NCBI GenBank assembly: GCA_009885595.1
Contig: VFKJ01000635.1
Coordinates: 1-14,515, forward strand
Origin: Myxococcales bacterium
GTDB taxonomy: Bacteria > Myxococcota > Myxococcia > Myxococcales > Myxococcaceae
Reading direction: 5' to 3'
DNA length: 14,515 nucleotides
The notes below the pieces were generated by a model. The model had not been told where the DNA came from. It did not search any database and saw only the letters and a program-made list of their open reading frames with translations. Within the stretch, counting starts at the first letter, position 1. The number at the start of each line of letters is the position of its first letter. The position numbers and the translations under genes were made by a program. This document shows, one piece after another, positions 6,820-14,515 of this stretch.

Positions 6820-7962
6820 TCAGTCCGTCTCGGCCTCGGTGGCCGGCGGCTCGCCTTCCTCGAAGGTGAAGGTCTCGCGGCCGATCTCGCGACCGTCCAT
6901 CGTGAGCACGCGCACCCGGTACGTTCCCGGCTTGCCCATGGTCGAGTTGCCGTAGGTGCGGAAACCCTCTTCGCCGCCCCCGGAGACCCCCGTCTCCCAG
7001 GGGGTGCCCCGCTGGGTCCACCCCCTGTTGGGATCGTCGTAGTCCCAGGCGAAGCGGACGCGATCCTGAAACTTCGCGGGCGCGAAGATGCGCACGAAGG
7101 CGAAGGGCTTGGAACCGACGGCCCCCACGTAGGTGTCGCTCTGCTTGCGCCAGAACGCCCACCCGGGTGCGGGCTGATACGTCAGCTCGTAGCGGCGATG
7201 CCCCTCGGCGTCCTTCACGGGGGTGACCTCCGTGTAGATGCCGATGTGCTTGATCGAGAGCGGCACCGGGGGGATCGCGCCCACCAGGTACAGCGAGAGC
7301 AACACGCCCTGCAGCGCCAGGCCCGGCGCCACGGCGCGCCGAAGCGTCCAGTTCGGATCGTGGGTGAAGCGGACGAAGAACTTCCACAGACCGTAGGTGC
7401 CCGCGCACCCGAACGCGACCGAGAGCACGTACTGCCAGCTGTGCAGGCTTCCCCAGAGCACCGGCAGCAGGTACGCGAGGTAGCTGGTCATCGAGAACGA
7501 CAGCAGCATCACCCGCACGATTGGGCCCTGGGCGCGGAACCTCGGCAGCTCGTTGGCCACGATGATCACCGAGAGGCCGACCAGGAACAGGAACGCCAGC
7601 ACTCCGGACGACGCGCGGAAATAGAACACCATGAAGGCGTTCAAGAGCGTGCCGAGGAAGAAGTGCATCACCCAGAGCCGGTAGCTCGCGAGCTTCCCCA
7701 CGAAGCCCTCGGGCTCCTTGCCCGCCACCAGGATCCGGTGATCCCAGAAGATCAACGCCGCGCTCAGCACCAGGTACAGCCCCTGGTGAATCAGCAGCGG
7801 CGTGCTGTCGATGCGGTGCAACAGCACCACGTCGAAGAGGAAGCCCGCGAAGAAGAAGCTCACCTCGAAGGCGATGTGGTGGCGCTCTTTGAAGGCCTTG
7901 AACCGGCCCGTGATCCCGCCGGACGGTGGCTCGGTCGGGGAGATCGCTGCGTCAGCGCTCAT
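6820..7962 (-). CDS. Seven-helix membrane protein with C-terminal DUF2914-like domain
   Basis: A 380-residue protein of unknown function. After a hydrophilic N-terminus (1-28) there are about seven hydrophobic helices (near 31-48, 58-74, 96-114, 119-136, 149-170, 177-194 and 211-231). A soluble domain (about 240-370) follows, probably periplasmic if the N-terminus is cytoplasmic. That domain contains 'VRIFAPAKFQDRVRFAWDY', a W-rich stretch, 'EEGFRTYGNSTMGKPGTYRV' and 'RETFTFEE', which fits the DUF2914 pattern (a beta-strand domain ending G-xW/Y-x-V ... G-R-x-x-F). The ATG at 7962 has AAGAGG nearby and lies 18 bp after the grxD stop, so it is the last gene of the yqgE-bolA-grxD operon. The helices do not show motifs of a transporter or kinase that I recognise. 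The DUF2914 assignment is from pattern memory. Confidence 0.72.
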   Translation of the reverse strand: MSADAAISPTEPPSGGITGRFKAFKERHHIAFEVSFFFAGFLFDVVLLHRIDSTPLLIHQGLYLVLSAALIFWDHRILVAGKEPEGFVGKLASYRLWVMHFFLGTLLNAFMVFYFRASSGVLAFLFLVGLSVIIVANELPRFRAQGPIVRVMLLSFSMTSYLAYLLPVLWGSLHSWQYVLSVAFGCAGTYGLWKFFVRFTHDPNWTLRRAVAPGLALQGVLLSLYLVGAIPPVPLSIKHIGIYTEVTPVKDAEGHRRYELTYQPAPGWAFWRKQSDTYVGAVGSKPFAFVRIFAPAKFQDRVRFAWDYDDPNRGWTQRGTPWETGVSGGGEEGFRTYGNSTMGKPGTYRVRVLTMDGREIGRETFTFEEGEPPATEAETD

Positions 7963-7980
7963 GCCCCGCCTCTTACTTCA

Positions 7981-8298
7981 TCAGCCACCTTTGACGAGCG
8001 CGGCCAATTCACCGCGCTGCGCGAGCTCGTTGATGATGTCGCTGCCGCCGATGAACTGCCCGTGAATGTAGACCTGCGGGATGGTCGGCCAGTTCGAGTA
8101 CGCCTTGATGCCTTCGCGCACCTCGTTGTCGGTGAGCACGTCGACGGTGTGCACGGGCCCCAGCGGCTTGAGCAACTCCAGCGCGCGCGCCGAGAAGCCG
8201 CAGCGGGGGAAGAGCTGGTTGCCCTTCATGTAGAGCACCACCGGGTGCGCCTTGATCTCTTCGTCGAACCGCGCCTTCAGCGTGTCACTGATCGTCAT
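7981..8298 (-). CDS. grxD: Monothiol CGFS-type glutaredoxin (Grx4/GrxD)
   Basis: A 105-residue single-domain monothiol glutaredoxin. This family binds a glutathione-ligated [2Fe-2S] cluster and passes clusters to targets, often with BolA proteins. C33-G-F-S36 is the active site. 'VVLYMKGN' (20-27) carries the conserved lysine, though the usual MKGTP reads MKGN here. 'NWPTIPQVYIHGQFIGGSDI' (69-88) supplies the cis-Pro TIP loop and the GGSD glutathione site. The ATG at 8298 overlaps the bolA stop in the four-base ATGA arrangement and follows AAGGAAAAGCG; the frame is open further upstream to 8340 but that part belongs to bolA. Direct coupling with bolA strongly supports the Fe-S role. Confidence 0.95.
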   Translation of the reverse strand: MTISDTLKARFDEEIKAHPVVLYMKGNQLFPRCGFSARALELLKPLGPVHTVDVLTDNEVREGIKAYSNWPTIPQVYIHGQFIGGSDIINELAQRGELAALVKGG

Positions 8299-8573
8299 CG
8301 CTTTTCCTTGGCCTGCCCTGAGCTGAGCCGAAGGGCCCATTGCTCGGGCGTGTAGGTCTTGAGGGCGAGCGCGTGGAGCTCACCGGTCGCCAGCACGTCC
8401 TTCAGCGGCGCGTACACCAACTGGTGCGCCCGCACCATCGGAAGGCCCGCGAACTGCTCGCTCACCACGCTCGCTTCGAAATGATCGTTCGTGCCCGTGG
8501 TGTCGATCACCTCGACCTGCGCGCCGGGCAGCGCGCTCAACACCTTCTCTTTGATCCAGTCCGTGCTCAGCAT
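8295..8573 (-). CDS. bolA: BolA-family protein
   Basis: A 92-residue BolA/IbaG-like protein, the partner of CGFS glutaredoxins in [2Fe-2S] cluster handling. Conserved parts are 'GTNDHFEASVVSEQF' (27-41), 'RAHQLVYAPLKD' (48-59) and 'GELHALALKTYTPEQW' (64-79), where H31 or H67 may be the cluster-ligand histidine. The fold is complete at W79. Residues 80-87 (ALRLSSGQ) are encoded by a short palindromic repeat, so the last dozen residues look like an added tail rather than family sequence. The ATG at 8573 lies 7 bp after the yqgE stop, and the gene's own stop overlaps the grxD start (ATGA). The ribosome binding site is weak (TGAGAA), suggesting coupled translation. Confidence 0.94.
   Translation of the reverse strand: MLSTDWIKEKVLSALPGAQVEVIDTTGTNDHFEASVVSEQFAGLPMVRAHQLVYAPLKDVLATGELHALALKTYTPEQWALRLSSGQAKEKR
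8315..8336. repeat. Palindromic dispersed-type repeat inside the 3' end of bolA
   Basis: A 22-base unit with five-base outer arms GCCCT (8315-8319) and AGGGC (8332-8336) and a GAGCTGAGCC core. It resembles the widely dispersed intergenic 'GCCCTTCG...GCTCAGGGC' class of short palindromes seen in many GC-rich bacterial genomes. Here it is in frame and encodes residues 80-87 of BolA, directly after the conserved tryptophan. Only one clear copy is present in this window, so membership of a repeat family is inferred from memory of that consensus. Confidence 0.5.
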
Positions 8574-8580
8574 GGCGTTC

Positions 8581-9144
8581 TCAGTTCACTCCCGCCGCGT
8601 GCACCAACCACCCGGGCTCAATGCCCATGCTCTTAATCGTGTGCTCCCAGATCTGCTTGGGATCATCGCGCAAGACGACCTTCGGGTTGGCTTCGGTGAA
8701 CAGCCAGCTGCCCTGCTTGAGCTCGAGCTCCAGCTGTCCCGGCCCCCAGCCCGCGTAGCCCAGGCAGAAACGAACGTTGGCCGACTCGTCGAGCAGCAGC
8801 GGCGAGAGCGCGTCGCTGGTGACCGAGAGGAACAAACCGGGGAACACCTCGTTGCGCTCTTCGATGAGCATGCAGTCGTGCAGCACGAAGCCGCGGTACG
8901 GCTCCACCGGCCCGCCGTGAAAGAGCGCGTGATCGCGGCGCGTGGCGGCGACGGTGATCTCCTGGCTGCGCGCGAGATCGCGGAATGTCAGCGGCGCGGT
9001 GCGGTTGATCACGAGCCCCATCGAACCCGCAGCGGTGTGCTCGAGCATGAGCACGACCGCGCGCTCGAAGTTCGAGTCGAGCAGACGCGGAGTGGCAATC
9101 AAGAACCCGGGGGCGAGCGTCTTCAGTTTCACGCGCGCGAGCAT
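8581..9144 (-). CDS. yqgE: YqgE/AlgH family protein (UPF0301)
   Basis: A 187-residue cytoplasmic protein of the YqgE/AlgH family. No biochemical role is firmly known; AlgH was first linked to alginate regulation in Pseudomonas. Signature pieces are 'APGFLIATPRLLDSNFERAV' (11-30), 'GSMGLVINRTAPLTF' (40-54), 'HGGPVEPYRGFVLHD' (76-90), 'RFCLGYAGWGPGQLELEL' (125-142) and a terminal 'WLFTE ... W' region. Length is typical. The ATG at 9144 has no obvious ribosome binding site; a GTG at codon 5 is an alternative but is no better placed. It is the first gene of the operon with bolA, grxD and the DUF2914 membrane gene, and is divergent from the oxidoreductase gene at 9174. Confidence 0.92.
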   Translation of the reverse strand: MLARVKLKTLAPGFLIATPRLLDSNFERAVVLMLEHTAAGSMGLVINRTAPLTFRDLARSQEITVAATRRDHALFHGGPVEPYRGFVLHDCMLIEERNEVFPGLFLSVTSDALSPLLLDESANVRFCLGYAGWGPGQLELELKQGSWLFTEANPKVVLRDDPKQIWEHTIKSMGIEPGWLVHAAGVN

Positions 9145-9173
9145 AAACGAGCCGCGCCGGGTTTGGAGCCGCG
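9145..9173. other. 29-bp divergent gap between yqgE and the oxidoreductase gene
   Basis: Two genes start back to back with only 29 bp between their start codons. Apart from the plus-strand ribosome binding site GGAG (9165-9168), there is no room for a full promoter in either direction. The promoters must lie partly inside the opposite coding sequence, or one or both genes must be leaderless or read from farther away. I see no convincing -35/-10 pair in the gap. Confidence 0.6.
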
Positions 9174-10196
9174 ATGCGCGCGCTCGTGAACATCAAGGCA
9201 GGTGGGATTGACGTCCTCCAGGTGCAGCAGCGACCCGACCCGATGCCTCAGCCCGGACAGGTGCTGGTTCGCGTCAAACGGGCAGGCCTCAACTTCGCCG
9301 ACATCCAGGCACGTGTAGGCCTGTATCCCGACGCGCCGAAGTTCCCCATGGTGATGGGCTACGAGGTGAGCGGCGTAATCGAAGCGCTCGGCTCGGGCGT
9401 GAGCGGTTTCTCGAAGGGAGATCGCGTCGTCTCGATGTGCCGCTTTGGAGGACAGGCCGAGCTGGTCGCCATCCCCTCCACCCAGGTGCGGAAGATCCCC
9501 GACGAGCTGGGCTTCGATGAAGCGGCCGCCCTGCCCGTCAACGCACTCACCGCCTACCACATGCTCTTCTGGGTAGCGCCGCTGCAGCCGGGCATGACCG
9601 TGCTGCTCCACATGGCAGCAGGCGGGGTGGGCCTGCTCGCCATTCAGCTGTTCAAGACGATCCCCAACATCACCGTGATCGGCACCTCCTCGCCGGCGAA
9701 GCACGAGTTCCTCAAAGCCCAGGGCGTTCAGCACTGCATCGACTACCGCACGAAGGACTACGTGAAAGAGGTGCTGGAGCTCACGAAGGGCCGCGGCGTC
9801 GATCGCGTATACGACGCGCTCGGCGGGCCGGACTGGGAGAAGGGCTTCGGGCTGCTCAAGCCGGGCGGCCACCTGCACTGCTTTGGCGTGGCGAACATGG
9901 TCGATGGCCAGAAGCGCAACCTGCTCACCGTGATCAGCCAGTTCCTCCAGATCAAGAAGTACAGCCCGATGGAGCTGATGGACAAGAACCGCGGAGTGTC
10001 AGGCACCAACATGGGGCACCTCTGGAGCGAGGTCGAGCTGATGGCGCATCACCTCGACCAGGTGCTCGAGCTCAACGCCGCGGGGAAGCTCACCGCGCAC
10101 GTCGACAAGGTCTTCCCGCTCGAGAAGGCCGGCGAGGCGCACGCGCACGTGCAGGCTCGCAAGAACATCGGGAAAGTCCTGCTCGCCTGCGACTGA
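9174..10196 (+). CDS. Zinc-free medium-chain dehydrogenase, VAT-1-like quinone oxidoreductase
   Basis: A 340-residue NADPH-dependent oxidoreductase of the MDR superfamily. Residues 1-125 are the GroES-like domain ('KRAGLNFADIQARVGLYPDA' at 35-54, 'GYEVSGVIEALGSGV' at 62-76) and 126-260 the Rossmann domain with AAGGVG at 148-153. The cysteine and histidine ligands of the catalytic zinc found in alcohol dehydrogenases are absent, as in quinone oxidoreductases. Segments such as 'VLLHMAAGGVGLLAIQL', 'IDYRTKDYV' and 'KNIGKVLL' closely match what I recall of the vesicle amine transport protein VAT-1 branch. The ATG at 9174 has GGAG five bases upstream. The gene stands alone on this strand, and its stop is 3 bp from the convergent thiol oxidoreductase stop. 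Substrate unknown. Confidence 0.9.
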   Translation: MRALVNIKAGGIDVLQVQQRPDPMPQPGQVLVRVKRAGLNFADIQARVGLYPDAPKFPMVMGYEVSGVIEALGSGVSGFSKGDRVVSMCRFGGQAELVAIPSTQVRKIPDELGFDEAAALPVNALTAYHMLFWVAPLQPGMTVLLHMAAGGVGLLAIQLFKTIPNITVIGTSSPAKHEFLKAQGVQHCIDYRTKDYVKEVLELTKGRGVDRVYDALGGPDWEKGFGLLKPGGHLHCFGVANMVDGQKRNLLTVISQFLQIKKYSPMELMDKNRGVSGTNMGHLWSEVELMAHHLDQVLELNAAGKLTAHVDKVFPLEKAGEAHAHVQARKNIGKVLLACD

Positions 10197-10199
10197 GCT

Positions 10200-11219
10200 T
10201 CAGTCCGCCCCGAGGCGCGCCAGCTCGGCATCGATCAACTTGTGAAACGCCTCTTCAGGCTGCGCGCCCGAGAGCATGAAGCCGTTGATGAAGAACGCCG
10301 GCGTGCCGCTCACGCCCGCCTGCTGACCCGCCGCCAGGTCCTTGCGCACCAGCGCCGCGGTGCGACCCGAGTCGAGGCAGCTGGCGAACTTCGCCTCGTC
10401 CACGCCCGCGTGCTTCGCCTGCAGCTTGAGGGAGTCCACGTCGAGCTCCTGGGACTCGAAGAGCGCGTCGTGCAGCTGCCAGAACTTCCCCTGCTCGTCG
10501 GCGCACGCGGTGGCCTCGGCGGCCTTGGGCGCCTTGGGGTGGAACGAGAGCGGGTAGTGCCTGAACACGAGCCGCACCTTGTCGCCATACGTCTTCAACA
10601 CCGCCAGCACCGTCTCGTGCGCCTTCGCGCAGAAGTGGCACTCGAAGTCGGCGAACTCGACGATCACCACCTTCGCCTGCGCGTTGCCGCGGCTGGGGCC
10701 GGTGGCCTCGACGGTCTTGCGCGGCTTGACCGGGCCCTCGAGCAGCAGCTGGAAGCCCGCTTCCTTCTTGAGCTTGCCGAACACCGCGCGGGCCGCCTTG
10801 CCGCGCTCCTCGCGCTGCACCGCCTTGCGGATCTCGGGCTTCACCTCTTCGTAGGTGACTTCAGGAGGCAGCCGCCCCTTCGCCTTGTCGAACAGGGCGC
10901 GCATCTCGGCCTCTTTGGGCTCCTCGAGCCCCGCCTCGACGTGGCGCGCGAGCCACTCTTCTTCGCTCTGCCCCGCGGCCTTCGCCTTCTCCTGCACCAG
11001 CGCCTCGATGGCGATGCGCTCGGCGGCCTCGGCGCGCAGCTCGAACTGCTGCTCCTGCAGCTTGGCCAGCTCGTCGGACACCTTGGCGTCGACCTCGGCC
11101 TGGCGGATGACGCGGTCGCCGAACTTCGCCACCACCGGCGTCGGCCCGTCCTCCTGCTGGGCAGCCTGCGTGGTGGCACAGCCCGACAGCACCAGCCCGA
11201 CCATCAGCGCATGACGCAT
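10200..11219 (-). CDS. Lipoprotein with SurA-like N-terminal segment fused to DsbA-like thioredoxin domain
   Basis: A 339-residue exported protein. Its N-terminus MRHALMVGLVLSGC is a signal peptide with a lipobox ending at C14, so it should be lipid-anchored. Residues 28-155 are charged and helical, starting 'VVAKFGDRVIRQAEVDAKVS', which resembles the SurA-type N-terminal chaperone domain of parvulin-like prolyl isomerases; no isomerase domain follows. Residues 170-339 form a DsbA/DsbC-like thioredoxin fold: 'KVVIVEFADFECHFC' (183-197) with the CHFC redox pair C194/C197, an all-helical insert, then 'AGVSGTPAFFING' (301-313) with cis-proline P307. It probably makes or shuffles disulfides in envelope proteins, possibly chaperoning its substrates. 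The ATG at 11219 is 2 bp from the stop of the cysteine-rich gene. The frame stays open upstream to 11354, but the signal peptide fixes the start here. Confidence 0.88.
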   Translation of the reverse strand: MRHALMVGLVLSGCATTQAAQQEDGPTPVVAKFGDRVIRQAEVDAKVSDELAKLQEQQFELRAEAAERIAIEALVQEKAKAAGQSEEEWLARHVEAGLEEPKEAEMRALFDKAKGRLPPEVTYEEVKPEIRKAVQREERGKAARAVFGKLKKEAGFQLLLEGPVKPRKTVEATGPSRGNAQAKVVIVEFADFECHFCAKAHETVLAVLKTYGDKVRLVFRHYPLSFHPKAPKAAEATACADEQGKFWQLHDALFESQELDVDSLKLQAKHAGVDEAKFASCLDSGRTAALVRKDLAAGQQAGVSGTPAFFINGFMLSGAQPEEAFHKLIDAELARLGAD

Positions 11220-11221
11220 GC

Positions 11222-11565
11222 TCACTCTTTCTTTCCCAGCACCGCGTGGTGCGCACAGGCCCTCACCCGGGGCAGCTCGGCCGCCTGTCCGCGCGCGGGA
11301 GAGAGGAACCCCTTGTCGTCGACCCAGCTGAAGCACTTCCACCCGTTGAGGCACGCGGCGTCGTCAGTGCAAACCTCGCCGCAGTGGCCAAAAGTGGCGA
11401 AGCCGTCACCTTTCGGCACCACCACGCACCGCTCGTTCGGACGGCAGTCGCCGTGGGCCAGGCACTGCGAGCCCGCGGCGGGTCCCAGGTCTCCTCTCCG
11501 GGTCATGAACCAGGAGACGAAGACAGAGATGCCGACGAGGGCAAAGAGGGCCGTCGAGGTGCGGT

Positions 11566-11569
<4 letters not shown>
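11222..11569 (-). CDS. Small membrane-anchored or secreted cysteine-rich protein
   Basis: A 115-residue protein that I do not recognise. Residues 6-21 form one hydrophobic helix (signal anchor or uncleaved signal peptide) followed by RR and an exported domain. That domain has eight cysteines: C36, C42, C48, C63, C67, C73, C79 and C105. Two C-x5-C-x5-C modules (C36-C42-C48 and C67-C73-C79) repeat the same spacing, with acidic residues before the middle cysteine and charged or polar residues around it. This looks like the small disulfide-rich repeats common in myxobacterial exported proteins. The GTG start at 11569 overlaps the lon stop as GTGA, so it is probably translated from the lon message. 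The following gene encodes a DsbA-like lipoprotein, a natural candidate to oxidise these cysteines. Function unknown. Confidence 0.75.
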
Positions 11570-13971
<2,402 letters not shown>

Positions 13972-13982
13972 GGCTGTGCGGG

Positions 13983-14011
13983 GTTGTAGCGCTGAGCCTG
14001 AGACCCGTCAC
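13983..14011 (-). promoter_or_regulatory. Candidate sigma-70-type promoter for lon
   Basis: On the minus strand GTGACG (14011-14006) and TACAAC (13988-13983) lie exactly 17 bp apart; each matches four of six bases of the TTGACA/TATAAT consensus. The predicted start of transcription, near 13976, is about 5 bases before the ATG at 13971, giving an almost leaderless message, or about 40 bases before the ATG at 13935 with its strong ribosome binding site. The element sits in the 59-bp gap between the prolyl oligopeptidase gene and lon. Matches of this quality also occur by chance. Confidence 0.35.
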
Positions 14012-14030
14012 CTTTCCGGAAGGGGCGAGC

Positions 14031-14515
14031 TCAGAGTCTCAGCTGACTCATCAGGAAAGCGACCTGGTCTGCGGAGGACTCGATCGCCTTGGCCACTTGA
14101 TCGGCGCCCCCATGACCTGCGTTGGCCTCGATGCGCAGCCAGCTGACGGTGTCCGGTGAGGCCGCCTGCACCTGGGCGGTGAACTTGCGCGCGTGGAACG
14201 GATCGACCCGATCGTCGTGATCGGCGCTCATCATCAGCAGCGACGGGTAGGTGGTGCCGGGCTTCACGTGCGCGGAGGGCGAGTAGGCGAGGAGCGTCTC
14301 GAGTTCCCCCGGCTTGTCAGGATCGCCGTACTCGGGGATCCACGTCTTGCCCGACCCGTAGAGGTGGTAGCGCGCCATGTCGAGCAGCGGCACCGCGCAC
14401 ACCACCGCGCGGAAGAGCTCAGGGCGCTGCGTCATCGCCACCCCGACCAACAGCCCGCCGTTGCTCCCTCCACGAATCGCGAGGCGCCGGGGGTTCGTCC
14501 ACTTCTCCTTGATGA
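14031..14515 (-). CDS. Prolyl oligopeptidase (S9A), C-terminal part
   Basis: The last 160 residues of a serine peptidase; the gene enters from the right edge. The fragment holds the whole catalytic triad of the alpha/beta-hydrolase domain: serine in RGGSNGGLL (fragment residue 17), aspartate in ADHDDRVDP (about 101) and histidine in AGHGG (134). 'TQRPELFRAVVCAVPLLDMA', 'IPEYGDPD' and 'YPSLLMMSADHDDRV' are typical of the S9A prolyl oligopeptidase family, which cleaves short peptides after proline. The beta-propeller and any signal peptide lie outside the window, so I cannot say whether it is cytoplasmic or exported. The stop is 59 bp upstream of lon on the same strand, which allows but does not require co-transcription. 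Confidence 0.93.
   Translation of the reverse strand, partial: IKEKWTNPRRLAIRGGSNGGLLVGVAMTQRPELFRAVVCAVPLLDMARYHLYGSGKTWIPEYGDPDKPGELETLLAYSPSAHVKPGTTYPSLLMMSADHDDRVDPFHARKFTAQVQAASPDTVSWLRIEANAGHGGADQVAKAIESSADQVAFLMSQLRL

Noticed and set aside
7198..8355. Open frame of 385 codons on the plus strand opposite the DUF2914, grxD and bolA genes
   Set aside because: Gln/His/Arg-rich antisense translation spanning three real minus-strand genes.
13972..14030. Terminator between the prolyl oligopeptidase gene and lon
   Set aside because: Only a short TTCCGGAA palindrome is present, with no long stem and no T-tract.

Overview
The window is gene-dense, GC-rich chromosomal DNA with almost no intergenic space. 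The organism is most likely a myxobacterium or close relative (Myxococcota). The best evidence is the Lon protease, whose N-terminus (MFFSRDDKKEA) and C-terminal 'EALVLEKP' stretch closely match what I recall of Myxococcus xanthus LonV. A SurA-like/DsbA-like fusion lipoprotein and a small cysteine-rich exported protein also fit. I count 15 protein genes, two cut by the window edges. I see no tRNA, rRNA, CRISPR array, phage gene, insertion sequence or transposase.

Layout: (1) 1-2484, minus strand: a nucleotide-sugar operon with a TviB/WbpO-type dehydrogenase, a WbpP/TviC-type UDP-GlcNAc 4-epimerase and the start of a second NAD-dependent epimerase. It supplies activated uronic or amino sugars for a surface polysaccharide. 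(2) 2607-3794, minus: a DTW-domain tRNA aminocarboxypropyltransferase with an extra C-terminal domain resembling a catalytically dead DEDDh exonuclease; a terminator-like hairpin separates it from operon 1. (3) 3883-6818, plus: ZIP metal transporter, RsmE 16S rRNA methyltransferase and Xaa-Pro aminopeptidase, closely spaced. (4) 6820-9144, minus: yqgE/algH, bolA, CGFS glutaredoxin grxD and a seven-helix membrane protein with a DUF2914-like tail. BolA and CGFS glutaredoxin are a known iron-sulfur partnership. (5) 9174-10196, plus: a VAT-1-like zinc-free quinone oxidoreductase, diverging from yqgE across only 29 bp. (6) 10200-14515, minus: the end of an S9A prolyl oligopeptidase, then lon, a small eight-cysteine membrane-anchored protein, and a lipoprotein fusing a SurA-like segment to a CxxC thioredoxin fold.

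Most of this is housekeeping: protein turnover, rRNA/tRNA modification, Fe-S and thiol chemistry, metal uptake and sugar-nucleotide supply. I do not see a convincing undescribed defence or mobile system. The items most worth checking are the DTW/pseudo-exonuclease fusion, the cysteine-rich protein coupled to a DsbA-like lipoprotein behind lon, the bolA-grxD-DUF2914 operon, a palindromic repeat that forms the coding tail of bolA, and a one-residue deletion beside the Lon active-site serine.
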